Positions 29,429 through 39,095 of a DNA stretch of 64,000 nt are shown here, in pieces; position 1 is the stretch's first letter, and each line of letters begins with the position of its first letter. This DNA is from Methanomicrobiales archaeon. Lineage in GTDB: Archaea; Halobacteriota; Methanomicrobia; Methanomicrobiales; Methanospirillaceae. The stretch is taken from positions 1 through 64,000 of the forward strand of contig JAPKXR010000230.1 in the NCBI GenBank assembly GCA_026394715.1, in the 5' to 3' direction. The position numbers and the translations under genes were made by a program. The notes under the pieces are model-generated. The model saw nothing but the letters and a program-made list of their open reading frames with translations, was not told the origin of the DNA and searched no databases.

Positions 29429-29764
29429 ATGACAAATATACTCATCCTTGGAATGACGGAATTTTTTATCGTCCTTTTCGCAGTCCTTGCTTACATGATC
29501 AAATACAAGGGACGGGTCGATATCATCGCAGGCTATGATGAAAAACAGGTCAGAAATAAATCAGGACTTGCAAATTTTGTTGGTAACAATCTCATCATCC
29601 TGGCGGTGAGTGCTCTTCTGGTATTTATCTTTGAGCTCCTGAACCTGTCGACTGAATTTCTTGCATTCCTCGTATTCGCCTCAGTTATTGTCCCTATTCT
29701 CGGGATAGGAACTTTTTTAGGCATGCGTAAGTACCTTGTAATTCCCACTCCTGCCTCTCCCTAA
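29429..29764 (+). CDS. DUF3784-like membrane protein
   Basis: 111 residues: helix 1 (about 2-22), a short loop with IIAGYDEKQVRNKSGLANFVGN, which resembles the conserved GY...K loop of DUF3784 proteins, then helices about 48-66 and 72-95. Function unknown. ATG at 29429 chosen over GTG at 29423. Isolated, followed by almost 1 kb without a strong gene. Confidence 0.6.
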   Translation: MTNILILGMTEFFIVLFAVLAYMIKYKGRVDIIAGYDEKQVRNKSGLANFVGNNLIILAVSALLVFIFELLNLSTEFLAFLVFASVIVPILGIGTFLGMRKYLVIPTPASP

Positions 29765-30750
29765 AAAAAGGGTCATTCATTTCAGATCCGGACATCAATT
29801 TAGTCCAATCCAACCCAAAGATAAATCCTGTCATATTCCGGCCTCATTATTCCAACAATAAGCAGGGTTTCGGCATTGCCCCGCCCTTTACTTCATCCCC
29901 TCCTGGAAGTGCCCTGAATTTCAGTCCTTACTGCTCGTATTTCTGCCTGTTTCCAGAAATACATGATTATTAGCCGTATTAATAAATAACCCCCCTATCT
30001 CCTTGGATCATCCGGATCCGGACCCATAATGGGTCTGGTTCATTTCACCATGCCGTTACCCGGTACATGGTATGACCTGGAATGGGAGCATTGACCTAGC
30101 TGGAATTCCGGTTCCGCATCCCCCTGCAAATTGTTAAGGGATCTATAAAGCTTCTATAAATGCTTATATTATTTTAAGGGGACTTCCGGGCACAGATATT
30201 AGAATACGTCTTATTTGCATTAAGCATGTGGAGTCCCCAATATAAAATGAGGGGCATGACGTTGGGGTTACCGACCCTGAAACGAAAATGGTGTAATCTG
30301 GTATCTCTTTTCCATGTCAAAGGTCACCATCGGACGCGAAAGGTGGAGAAGGTGTTTCGTCCTGCTGGACAAAATACCCTTCATATTTATGTGAGAATCC
30401 GATGGACTGATTCTCAATGGTCAGAGAAGAATCCAAGGGAAAGAAAAGACATAAGCGTTGGTGAAGTTCTAAAAGCCTCGTTGGTTGTGTTCTGGAAGAT
30501 AGCGGACCTCTTCCCTGTGCAGATTATCCGTGTAGATGTGTAGTGTTACCCAAGGATACCAGATATTTTTAGAAAATCTCTAATTCCCTTGGACCTTAAA
30601 ATAAGGGCATGGTTTTTTTGGAATTGATCAGAAATAAACGGTCCGTGTTTTGCGCTAAACAACCATAAAGACCAGGTTCTTTACCCGACATCCAAAAATT
30701 GGCAGGGATGAACCGTAATTGTTAACAACCCAAGCCATTAATATTCTGTC
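29765..30750. other. Nearly 1 kb of AT-rich sequence with at most one doubtful gene
   Basis: Contains a short perfect inverted repeat GACCCA-TAA-TGGGTC (30021-30035), two TATA-like elements (CTATAAAGC and CTATAAATG, about 30150-30165) and one open frame at 30226-30543. No tRNA, rRNA, repeat array or IS end was seen. The TATA elements suggest that something is transcribed, either the doubtful frame or a non-coding RNA. Confidence 0.45.
30226..30543 (+). CDS. Doubtful 105-residue hypothetical protein
   Basis: Open frame behind two TATA-like elements at about 30150-30165, which would start a message near 30180-30190. The product is basic and tryptophan-containing (KGHHRTRKVEKV, YVRIRWTDSQWSEKN) with no known family and no good ribosome site; three in-frame ATGs occur near the start. 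Could be a lineage-specific gene or chance. Listed because the stretch is otherwise empty. Confidence 0.25.
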   Translation: MWSPQYKMRGMTLGLPTLKRKWCNLVSLFHVKGHHRTRKVEKVFRPAGQNTLHIYVRIRWTDSQWSEKNPRERKDISVGEVLKASLVVFWKIADLFPVQIIRVDV

Positions 30751-31353
30751 ATGCACGAATTGCTGGTAAACATTGATGATACTACCTACCAGCGAGTCAT
30801 CGAAGATGCCAGAATAAAAGGGATTGAACTCCACGACTGGATTGACCATGCAATGAATGACTTTCTTCTCCGGCGCCAGTCCGCGATAAAAGAGGTACCA
30901 GCATGCGAAAATGAGACCTGCTTACCCGGTGCAGTGCATGTACATGCTGAGGTCTATATCCCGCATCCCGGCGGGGCCTGTCATGGCATTGTTGAACAAC
31001 TGCAACGGCAGGTCAGAGATCTGGAGGTGGAGCGTGATAATCTGAAGGTACTCCTCGATCAAAAAAATGATCCTGAAGGTAAGGTCCCTGGGGATGAGAC
31101 CCGGATTTTTACCCTCCAGCGTGAGATCGAAAAAAATGCGTTTGATTTTGATGAAATGGAGGCGGCACTAGAGAGGCTCCGCCTGGAGAGAGACCGTTTA
31201 TTGACCGATCCAAAAGGTACGTCCAGGGTACAGCACATTGAAAATGAGATCGGGAAGCAGCAGTTCGAAGTGGAAAATTTCAGGGAAGAGATCGCAAAAC
31301 TCATGTCCACCCGTGATACGTTAAGGTTGGGACTCGCAAAAAAACGAAGATGA
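30751..31353 (+). CDS. Coiled-coil protein with a possible ribbon-helix-helix head
   Basis: 200 residues. The first 45 (a LLVNID strand followed by two helices around GIELHDWIDHAMNDFLLRR) resemble a ribbon-helix-helix DNA-binding unit. After a linker with CENETC and several histidines come long charged heptads (about 80-200: VEQLQRQVRDLEVERDNLKVL and beyond) predicting an extended coiled coil. No enzyme motif. ATG without strong ribosome site. A DNA-binding structural protein is an inference; I recognise no named family. Confidence 0.55.
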   Translation: MHELLVNIDDTTYQRVIEDARIKGIELHDWIDHAMNDFLLRRQSAIKEVPACENETCLPGAVHVHAEVYIPHPGGACHGIVEQLQRQVRDLEVERDNLKVLLDQKNDPEGKVPGDETRIFTLQREIEKNAFDFDEMEAALERLRLERDRLLTDPKGTSRVQHIENEIGKQQFEVENFREEIAKLMSTRDTLRLGLAKKRR

Positions 31354-31578
31354 AAAACCACTTCCAGCTCTATTTCAACTCAATGCATTTTTTTGGTATC
31401 GCCTGGTTTAACCCTCAATAAATAAATGGAAAACACCTACAATTTGGCATGAGAACTTCCCTGACCCCCATAAATTTAGGGCTCATAACGTCGTACTTAT
31501 GGGTGTTTTTTAAGGAGTTGTTCGCGTCGGACCTCTTGCCCGGATCAATTTGTATCTCCTCTTAACGAACAAATAGAC

Positions 31579-32283
31579 CTACCTGGTATCCCACGCAAAC
31601 AGGTCGTTGGTAGCCCCGGGGTTCTCTTCCTGTACTGTTGCTTTTGATTTGAACGAAGGTTTGTTTACCATTTTTGTTACCCTGTATGCCATCATATTTT
31701 CAGGCGGATAGGGGTTGAGCATGGTTGCCAGTCCCTCGCTAATGTCGCAGTCCGGGCACAGCCATTTTTTTTCATCTTCCCTGATAAGAATTGCCGGCAT
31801 CCGGTTATGGATGGGGGTGACCAATGAATTCGGGCCGGTTGTGATAATTGTAAAAGACCACACCATCCTGCCATCCGGCGCCTCCCGGGAATTGCAAAGC
31901 CCGGCCATGCTAAAAATTTCCTGGGTTTTCATCCTGAAATAATAGGGGGACTTCTGATTTCCTGACTTTTTCCATTCATAAAAACCCGTGGCTGGAACAA
32001 CGCAGCGACCATGTAAGAGGAGTGGACGGAACAACTTATTTTCATTTAGTGCCTCAGCCCTTGCGTTAACCGGTGCCTGTGCCGGTTTCTCACCCCTGAT
32101 CCGTGAAGGGATGAGGCCCCAGTGCATCATGACAACCTGTGCACGTTCATTCCCGGTAATGACGGGGACTTCCTCACCCGGTGCAATATTGAACCTGGGC
32201 AGGGAGATCCCGGGGGGTTCATGGACACCGAAGCGCTCAGCCAGGTAACCTATCCTCACTGCGATAGAGAAGCGACCACACAT
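31579..32283 (-). CDS. SRAP domain protein (HMCES/YedK), abasic-site DNA-protein crosslinker
   Basis: 234 residues. SRAP proteins shield abasic sites in single-stranded DNA by a thiazolidine bond through the N-terminal cysteine. That Cys is residue 2 (MCGRFS); the other active elements are present: FNIAPG, the WGLIP block, NARAE, GFYEWKK and IHNRMP with the catalytic His. The start is fixed by the need for Cys2. Length is usual for the family. Stand-alone gene on the minus strand. Confidence 0.9.
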   Translation of the reverse strand: MCGRFSIAVRIGYLAERFGVHEPPGISLPRFNIAPGEEVPVITGNERAQVVMMHWGLIPSRIRGEKPAQAPVNARAEALNENKLFRPLLLHGRCVVPATGFYEWKKSGNQKSPYYFRMKTQEIFSMAGLCNSREAPDGRMVWSFTIITTGPNSLVTPIHNRMPAILIREDEKKWLCPDCDISEGLATMLNPYPPENMMAYRVTKMVNKPSFKSKATVQEENPGATNDLFAWDTR

Positions 32284-32433
32284 TACTGACTGGTAGTTGC
32301 GAAAAGTGGATAATAGTATTCCGGTAGAGATGACTCAGTCTGGGTATTCAATGGGGCGGTTTTAATGTGGTTCCGGCATTATGGTAAAAATCCGTGTTTC
32401 GGCGGGGAATTATTCGGAAAAGTTCAGGACTCT

Positions 32434-32877
32434 TCATGAATCTCTTTCCTTCGCACTACCCTCAAGACGACGTTTTACATTCTCCTGGTGCAGGATTTTC
32501 TCCGTGAGAAATTCTTTGTACACCCCGTCTCTCAACGGGATTGCCTCAAACCGCATAATAAACTCTTTTATAAGTCCTTTTTCATAAATGAGATTAAGGG
32601 CGGTACTCGTGATCTCTTCATAGGCCTTGCTATGTGCATGACTGGCATCCATCCGGTACTTTTGCATATACGCCGTGCAGAGACAATCTACCACGAGATT
32701 GAAATAAAGGATCATGGTCTCCTTATCGGCCTTTGAGACTTGTTCAGATTCGATCTCGACTTCTGCCCAGAAATTACGAATAATCCTGACAAGATCTTCA
32801 AATTCTTCATCAGAAACGGTGTTACCACCACGGGTTGCAACCTCTCGAACGAATGTACGTATCTCGTTGTCATCCAT
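32434..32877 (-). CDS. Hypothetical all-helical protein
   Basis: 147 residues, predicted fully helical, acidic N-terminus (MDDNEIRTFVREV) and basic C-terminus. No cysteine cluster, no membrane segment, no family recognised. AAGGAT lies some 15 bases before the ATG. Codon use looks like the neighbours and the frame covers the stretch between two clear genes, so it is probably real. Confidence 0.5.
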   Translation of the reverse strand: MDDNEIRTFVREVATRGGNTVSDEEFEDLVRIIRNFWAEVEIESEQVSKADKETMILYFNLVVDCLCTAYMQKYRMDASHAHSKAYEEITSTALNLIYEKGLIKEFIMRFEAIPLRDGVYKEFLTEKILHQENVKRRLEGSAKERDS

Positions 32878-33126
32878 AAAGCGCCTGCGGGATCCTTTAT
32901 TGGTATACCCTTTACGGGTAATATAAGTGCAGCGGTATGATCATGGCTATGTGAAAAACCATTTCCCTCTCTTTCCGCCGTGATCAAAGAACTGCCAGGA
33001 ATACCTGTATTTTAGATCTACGGACGTTTGCCCGGAAGTGCAACAGAAAAATGAAGACGTCTTCACATATTATTCGGATTATCCTTGCATATTCGTACTA
33101 ACAATAAACTTATTTCTCCAACAATG

Positions 33127-33134
33127 TATAAATA
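33127..33134 (+). promoter_or_regulatory. TATA box of trpB2
   Basis: TATAAATA centred about 26 bases before the ATG at 33156, so transcription should begin at or next to the start codon (leaderless message). Confidence 0.6.
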
Positions 33135-33155
33135 TGTACAGAAGTGAATACTATT

Positions 33156-34514
33156 ATGCAAACTAAAATTCTCCTTGACGAGGACCAGATGCCAAAACGG
33201 TGGTATAATGTCCAGGCGGACCTGAAAACTCCGCTGGACCCCCCGCTCCATCCCCAGACCCGGGCTCTGATTAAGCCCGAAGACCTCTCTCCTATCTTTC
33301 CAATGGAGATTATCCGTCAGGAAGTGACTACTGACCGTTATATCGATATTCCTGAAGAGGTGCAGGAAGTGCTTCGCTTATGGAGACCAAGTCCGCTGTA
33401 CCGTGCCTACAGGCTTGAAAAATTCCTAAAGACGCCGGCGAAGATTTACTACAAGTGGGAAGGGGTAAGTCCTGCCGGTAGCCACAAGACGAACACGTCC
33501 ATCCCGCAGGCATACTATAACATGAAGGCAGGGATTGAACGGATCGCTACGGAGACCGGAGCAGGCCAGTGGGGTTCTGCGATGTCCTTTGCAACCATGC
33601 TCTACGATCTCGAGTGTACTGTCTACATGGTCAGGTCAAGCTATACACAGAAACCCTACCGGAAGTCGATGATGCATGTCTGGGGAGCAGAATGTATCCC
33701 CAGTCCAAGCACAAAAACGAATGCGGGCCGTTCAATGCTCGAAAAAGATCCTGATACCCCGGGAAGCCTTGGCATGGCCATCTCTGAAGCGGTTGAAGAT
33801 GCGGCATCCCACAAGAACACCAATTACGCATTAGGTTCGGTCTTAAACCATGTCTGTCTCCACCAGACCATTATCGGGCTCGAATGCCGTGAGCAGCTCG
33901 CGATGGTCGATGACTACCCGGACGTTGTGATCGGATGTGTTGGCGGCGGGTCAAACTTCGCCGGGATCTCGTTCCCGTTTGCCGGTGACAAGCTGACCGG
34001 GAAGCACAAGGATGTCGATATCATCGGTGTTGAACCTGCGTCCTGCCCCACGCTGACAAAAGGGTTGTTTACCTATGACCTTGCGGATGAGGCCGGGTAT
34101 ACCCCGCTCCTCAAGATGTTCACGCTTGGTCATGATTTTGTGCCGCCCTCCATGCATGCAGGTGGTCTCCGCTACCACGGTGACTCCCCTATTGTATCGC
34201 GGCTCGTACATGACGGAATAATGCGGGCTGTCTCATATCACCAGAGTGAAGTCTTTGAAGCGGCCCAGACCTTCGCAAGGACTGAAGGGATTATTGTCGC
34301 ACCCGAGACTTCCCATGCGGTACGATCTGCAATTGACGAGGCCCTTGCCTGCAAAAAGACCGGTGTGGGTAAGACCATTCTCTTTAACTGTTCAGGTCAC
34401 GGCAATTTTGATATGTCGGCATATGATGCCTATTACGAAGGTAAGCTGGTGGACTACGAATACCCGGACGCGTTGATCAAAGAGGCCATCGCCCGGATAC
34501 CAAAAATTTCCTGA
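33156..34514 (+). CDS. trpB2: Tryptophan synthase beta-like TrpB2
   Basis: 452 residues. TrpB2 makes tryptophan from indole and serine and, unlike TrpB1, usually lacks an adjacent TrpA. The PLP lysine sits in GSHKTNT (about residue 109); CVGGGSNF binds the cofactor phosphate and NCSGHG closes the site. Length over 420 residues and the N-terminal [11 protein letters not shown] block mark TrpB2. No trpA or other trp gene is nearby. ATG at 33156 follows from the TATA position; GTG at 33144 would precede transcription. A COG3199 gene follows 12 bases later. Confidence 0.9.
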   Translation: MQTKILLDEDQMPKRWYNVQADLKTPLDPPLHPQTRALIKPEDLSPIFPMEIIRQEVTTDRYIDIPEEVQEVLRLWRPSPLYRAYRLEKFLKTPAKIYYKWEGVSPAGSHKTNTSIPQAYYNMKAGIERIATETGAGQWGSAMSFATMLYDLECTVYMVRSSYTQKPYRKSMMHVWGAECIPSPSTKTNAGRSMLEKDPDTPGSLGMAISEAVEDAASHKNTNYALGSVLNHVCLHQTIIGLECREQLAMVDDYPDVVIGCVGGGSNFAGISFPFAGDKLTGKHKDVDIIGVEPASCPTLTKGLFTYDLADEAGYTPLLKMFTLGHDFVPPSMHAGGLRYHGDSPIVSRLVHDGIMRAVSYHQSEVFEAAQTFARTEGIIVAPETSHAVRSAIDEALACKKTGVGKTILFNCSGHGNFDMSAYDAYYEGKLVDYEYPDALIKEAIARIPKIS

Positions 34515-34526
34515 ATATCTTTTTTT

Positions 34527-35648
34527 ATGCGACGCATTGGATTTTTGATCAACCCGGTAGCCGGTATGGGTGGTGCCGTGGGGCTTAAGGGTACCGATGG
34601 CAATGTTGAAGAAGCCCGCCGCCGGGGTGCGTCACCGCAGGCAAAGAACCGGGCGCACATTACGCTTTCCCTGCTTGCCCGTGAACCCGGAATTAGTTTT
34701 TTTACCTGTTCAGGCCAGATGGGGGAGGAGGCCCTCAAGGAAACCGGGGTGCAGGAATACCAGGTTCTCTATCATTGCCACGATGAGAGTAGTGCCAATG
34801 ATACGCGGCAGGCTGCACTGGCATTTAAAATGGCCGGTGTTGACCTGGTCCTTTTTTGCGGGGGTGACGGGACTGCCCGGGATATCTTTGATGCAATAGG
34901 CCGGGACCTGCCGATCCTTGGCATTCCTGCCGGTGTGAAGATGTACTCCGCTGTCTTCGCCATCGATCCTGCAATCGCCGCAGAACTCATGACCGGGTAC
35001 GATGCGCATTCCCTGCGTGATTCCGAAATAATGGATGTTGACGAAGACGCATACCGGGCGGGGGTGCTGAAAACCCGGTTGTATGGGATTGCCCGCACTC
35101 CTGCTCTTCCGGGAAAAGTCCAGCTCTCCAAGCACGTCTTTGAAGAGGGGAACGAGGAACGGGCAAAAGGAAAAATAGCCCGTTTTATTCATGAAATAAT
35201 GATCCCGGATGTGCTCTATGTCCTCGGTGCAGGGACTACCACCGAGGCTGTTGCCCGGGATATCGGTGTGAATAAGACGTTGCTGGGTGTAGATGCAATA
35301 AAAAACGGGAAAATCGTTGCACTTGATATCAATGAACAAATACTATGGGATTTGCTCCTCCAGGGAGAGGAGGTAAAAATTCTTATCAGCCCGATTGGTG
35401 CACAGGGTTTCATCCTTGGCCGGGGTAACCAGCAGATTAGTCCCCGGATCATACGACGGGTCGGGCTTGGGAACATCATCGTTGTTGCAACCCCCCATAA
35501 ACTCAGGGAAACCCCAGTCCTGTATGTGGACTCCGGGGACTCAGGTCTTGACGCAGAATTTGGTGAAACTGTGCTTGTTGTCTCGGGTTACCATATGGCC
35601 CAGCGAAAACGCATCTATCACAGCGATACTATTCAAAGCGAAATATAA
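34527..35648 (+). CDS. COG3199 ATP-NAD kinase-like protein
   Basis: 373 residues. NAD-kinase-like fold with GGDGTARDI (about residue 112) and the DLVLFCG strand; the C-terminal half has TTTEAVARDIG and SPIGAQGFILGRGNQQ, typical of the archaeal COG3199 branch, longer than classical NAD kinases. NADP(H) synthesis is the usual prediction, but the branch is not well characterised and other substrates are possible. It begins 12 bases after trpB2, no ribosome site, and could share its message. Confidence 0.8.
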   Translation: MRRIGFLINPVAGMGGAVGLKGTDGNVEEARRRGASPQAKNRAHITLSLLAREPGISFFTCSGQMGEEALKETGVQEYQVLYHCHDESSANDTRQAALAFKMAGVDLVLFCGGDGTARDIFDAIGRDLPILGIPAGVKMYSAVFAIDPAIAAELMTGYDAHSLRDSEIMDVDEDAYRAGVLKTRLYGIARTPALPGKVQLSKHVFEEGNEERAKGKIARFIHEIMIPDVLYVLGAGTTTEAVARDIGVNKTLLGVDAIKNGKIVALDINEQILWDLLLQGEEVKILISPIGAQGFILGRGNQQISPRIIRRVGLGNIIVVATPHKLRETPVLYVDSGDSGLDAEFGETVLVVSGYHMAQRKRIYHSDTIQSEI

Positions 35649-35755
35649 ACCCCGGGATAAAGATAAATCAGAAAGTCCGGTGACCTGATATCCAGCCGGT
35701 TTTGCTATCCTGGGAAGTCAGATACCCGTCATCTTTTATTTTCTACAATGCATAG

Positions 35756-35765
35756 TGACTAGTCA
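35756..35765. promoter_or_regulatory. Candidate TetR operator before the aldo/keto reductase
   Basis: TGACTAGTCA is a perfect 10-base palindrome, followed by a CAGTCTA direct repeat (35764-35770 and 35778-35784). An AT-rich TATA-like TTTTATT near 35735 would start transcription inside the palindrome. The cluster's own TetR gene at 37833 is the obvious candidate regulator. Binding is inferred. Confidence 0.4.
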
Positions 35766-35826
35766 GTCTAGACCATTCAGTCTAATGAATGCGGCAGAGT
35801 GCCCGGCAGTACAATCGGAGATATCC

Positions 35827-37027
35827 ATGCAATACCGGCAAGTACCCAAAAATGGCGATCAATTATCAGCACTTGGCTTTGGTGCAATGCGTCTTGCAAC
35901 GAAGCGACTGAACATCGATGAAGAGCGTGCCACACGGCAGATCCGTGATGCGATCGACAATGGTGTAAACTATATCGATACCGCAGTCCCCTACCACGGC
36001 GGGGAGAGCGAGCGTTTTTTAGGTAGGGTACTCTTGGGGGGATACCGGGAGAAGGTGAAACTTGCCACCAAACTTCCGCCGTGGAGTGTAAAATCCCGCG
36101 GAGATATGGACCGGATCCTCGACATCCAGCTAAAGAAACTCCAGACGGATCACATCGATTATTACCTTCTCCACTCGCTCGAAGCCGGTCACTGGAAAAG
36201 ACTTTTAGAACTCGGGGTCCTGGAATTTTTGGACTCGGTTAAGGCAGCCGGAAAAATTACCAATGCCGGTTTCTCCTTCCACGGCGACCGGAAGACGTTC
36301 AGGGAGATCATCGATTCCTATGACTGGACGTTCTGCCAGATCCAGTACAATTTTCTCGATGAAATGAACCAGGCCGGGACCGAAGGGCTCCACTACGCGG
36401 CCTCAAAAAATATCGCAGTCATGGTGATGGAACCGCTCCGGGGTGGGATGCTTGCCGGAAAACTCCCGGTCGATGTTGAACAGGTATACCGCGCAGGCAG
36501 CAACGAAACGATCTGCAGCGGAATGGGCACTCCGTTGGGTCTGGAACCATCCTGAAGTCACCGTTGTGCTCTCCGGCATGAATGTTGAGAACCACATAGC
36601 CGAGAACCTGAATACCTGTGAGAATGCCCTGCCCGGCTCCATGACACCCGATGAACTCGCGACCGTGGAGAAGGTGGCAGCGACCTACCGGAAGCTGATC
36701 AAGGTAGGCTGTACCGGCTGTGCCTATTGTATGCCCTGTCCGTTTGGGGTGAATATTCCCCAGTGTTTCTCAATGTACAATGATTATTCCATGGGCCTGA
36801 ACCGCATGATGACCCGGGGCTTCTATGGCCTGCAGCTGATGGGTGGAATGGGAACGCCTGCCGATGCCTCGCTCTGCCGGAACTGCGGGAAGTGTGTAAA
36901 GGCCTGCCCCCAGAAGATTGCCATACCGGATGAACTCAAAAAAGTCAAACGTACTCTTGGCGGGCTCAGCACGAAGATCATGATCCCGCTGATCCGTTTG
37001 ATGATCTCGCCAAAGGTGAAGGAATAA
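35827..37027 (+). pseudogene. Aldo/keto reductase with C-terminal ferredoxin domain, frameshifted
   Basis: COG1453-type enzyme: an aldo/keto reductase barrel (ALGFGAMRLAT, YIDTAVPYHGGESE, HIDYYLLHSL) followed by 4Fe-4S motifs (CTGCAYCMPC and CRNCGKCVKACP). The frame is intact to about 36509 (VEQVYRAGSNET); the homologous sequence then resumes in another frame (KRSAAEWALRWVWNHPEV), so one base is lost or gained near 36505-36515. The first frame stops at 36555; the second runs to 37027. GGAGA before the ATG at 35827 fixes the start. It would be a flavin- or ferredoxin-linked reductase of unknown substrate. Recent inactivation or a sequence error. Confidence 0.82.
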
Positions 37028-37046
37028 GAGGAGATTGGAGAAGACC

Positions 37047-37801
37047 ATGACGACAACCATCTATTATTTTTCAGCAACCGGTAACAGCCTTTAGGGGGTC
37101 AGAAAGCTTGCCGAAGGACTCGGGGAATGCACGGTTCAATCCATCCCGGAACTGATCCTTTCGGGCGATCAGATCGTCTGCCCCGTGTACGGAACAGGGA
37201 TCCCCCTGATTATCGCTGATTTTGTGAAGAGGGCAGATCTCTCTACAGCGGAGTACGTCTTTGTCGTGCTGACTTACGGGGCCTATACCGGGGCGGTTGA
37301 GAACATGACGTATAATATCCTGGATGCCGCCGGGAGAGTTTCGGATTATATTACGAAAGTGAAGATGGCCGATAACTACCTGCCCATTTTCAGCCCCCGA
37401 AGGGTGAAGAACCTGAGATGCTGATGTCGTCAACCCGGGACGGGTTTGCTATCGCTGCACGTGAGATACATGAAAAGAAGAGAAGTATTCCGCAGAACTT
37501 CTTCATCCACAAGTGGATAGGGCGTCTGATGTACCGGATCTCTATGAAGGGGGAGAAGCTCGATAAGCGTTTCCAAACTGACCCAAGCTGCAACGGGTTC
37601 CGAACCTGTGAGAAGGTCTGCCCGGTGAAAAATATCACCCTCGAAATGAAGAGACTGGTCTGGTACCACCACTGTGAACTGTGTTTTGCCTGTGTTCACC
37701 ACTGCCCGAAAAAGGCAATCCAGTACAGCTTCATGACCCGGGGGAAAGAGCGGTACAGGAACCCGGAAGTATCCCTCAAAGACCGGATGAGGAAATCATA
37801 A
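37047..37801 (+). pseudogene. EFR1-type flavodoxin-ferredoxin protein, amber stop plus frameshift
   Basis: Flavodoxin-like N-terminal part (YYFSATGNSL) and a C-terminal two-cluster ferredoxin (CNGFRTCEKVCP and CELCFACVHHCPKKAI). Two lesions: an in-frame TAG at 37092 directly after TGNSL, and a frameshift near 37385-37395, after which the sequence continues as PPKGEEPEMLMSSTRDGF in another frame. GGAG before the ATG shows the original start. Lies 19 bases after the reductase, so the pair was once an operon. Pyrrolysine read-through is unlikely, because the second lesion breaks the frame anyway. Confidence 0.8.
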
Positions 37802-37832
37802 GATTCATGGCGAGTGAAGGAGGGAAACAACA

Positions 37833-38459
37833 GTGACACAGGTTAAGAATAAACAATCAGGTCCGAAAAAACCAGCCAAAGGGCAGGACGCTGACGCAGG
37901 CAAATCTCCAGGGAACCGGGAGAAGATCCTCGCAACGGCACTCCGCCTCTTCACAGCGCAAGGTGTAGATTCCACCCCCACAGCACAGATCAGCAGGGAT
38001 GCTGGCGTCTCGACCGGAACGCCCTTCCATTACTTTCCGGACAAGAAGAGTCTCATAGACCAGCTGTACCTTTCAATCAAGAAGAAACTGGCGGAGGCAA
38101 TCCGCAGCCATGACGACGAAACGCTTCCGACGAAACAGCGGCTCGGGCAATGCCTGCGGGGGTATGTCGCATGGGGCGTGGAAAACCCGGAAAAGATGCA
38201 GTTCCTGGACCAGATGTATAACTCTCCGGGCCTCTGCGAAGAGGTGAAATGCCAGGCCTATGACGATTTCGCCTGGATGCTCGAACTTGGCGATGCAGCG
38301 GTCCGTGAAGGAGTATTACCCGATCGGCCCCGTGAATTTCAGGTCGTGATGCTCTCCCGCATCCTGAATGGTATCCTGACGCTGATAGATTCCAAAAAAT
38401 CAGGCATGTCACAGGATGAGATCATAGAAAACGGGCTTGCGATGCTCTGGAACCATTGA
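37833..38459 (+). CDS. TetR/AcrR-family transcriptional regulator
   Basis: 208 residues. N-terminal helix-turn-helix (about 30-75: REKILATALRLFTAQGV, TAQISRDAGVSTGTPFHYFPDKKSLI) and a ligand-binding helical domain. The first 25 residues are a lysine/glycine-rich tail. GTG start with GGAGGG about nine bases upstream. It is the only intact gene in a run of broken ones and probably controlled the reductase, ferredoxin-flavoprotein and MFS genes around it. Confidence 0.85.
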   Translation: MTQVKNKQSGPKKPAKGQDADAGKSPGNREKILATALRLFTAQGVDSTPTAQISRDAGVSTGTPFHYFPDKKSLIDQLYLSIKKKLAEAIRSHDDETLPTKQRLGQCLRGYVAWGVENPEKMQFLDQMYNSPGLCEEVKCQAYDDFAWMLELGDAAVREGVLPDRPREFQVVMLSRILNGILTLIDSKKSGMSQDEIIENGLAMLWNH

Positions 38460-38477
38460 ATACGTTGGAGTTAACCG

Positions 38478-38976
38478 ATGACAGATACCGTAACAGAACG
38501 TCCAAGTATAGCAGGTCCGGGTCCGATAGTTCTCCGGGCCCTGATCATTGCGGTTGTCCTGGGAGATTTTCTCTCCACCGTTCCTCATCTCTTCACTCAG
38601 TATCGCAATACCGGTCATCGGAAAGGATATGGCCCTGGGTACCGCGGAGCTTGGCTGGATCCCCATCTCGTTCCTGCTGGCATCCTCGGCAGTCACGCTG
38701 GCTGCGGGAACCATCGCCACGTTCCGGCGGTTTGGTAACCAGCTCTCGGTAGCCATCCCGATGATGGTATTATCAGTTTTCCTGGGAAATACGGTTCTTA
38801 CTGATGTGCCCGACCCGGATTTTCTTATGGCACTTCGGGTGATCTTCGGCATCTTCCTCGGTCTTGCGGTAATCGCGATTGTCTGCTCGGTTCTGCAGGA
38901 AAGAGTGAGATGGAAGGGGCGCTGCCCGGAACAATCGCGGGGAATTACCGTGGGCCGGAGGGAGCCGCACATTTGA
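38478..38976 (+). pseudogene. Remnant of an MFS multidrug-type transporter
   Basis: Only the first three or four membrane segments of a 14-TM DHA2-like carrier remain. The frame starts MTDTVTERPS, is broken near 38580 (DFLSTV then, in another frame, LISSLSIAIPVIGKDM), and continues with ELGWIPISFLLASSAVTLAAG to about 38900 before losing all similarity and stopping at 38976. The rest of the gene is missing: the next gene begins, in the opposite direction, 120 bases later. It follows the TetR gene by 18 bases. Confidence 0.75.
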
Positions 38977-39095
38977 CGGCAGACCCCCCATCGCATTTCC
39001 ACTGATGTTTAGCGGTTCTCGTTGGATTGACAGGTCAGATAGAATCGGGGCGCATTTTAAGGCAAAATCAGAAAAAAAGTAGAATTGGTTGTTTT

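Noticed and set aside
30021-30035. Inverted repeat as an IS end or attachment site
   Set aside because: Only six-base arms, with no partner copy, transposase or integrase near it.
37092-37094. In-frame TAG as a pyrrolysine codon
   Set aside because: No pylS/pylT genes are seen, the protein family does not use pyrrolysine, and a frameshift further on breaks the gene anyway.
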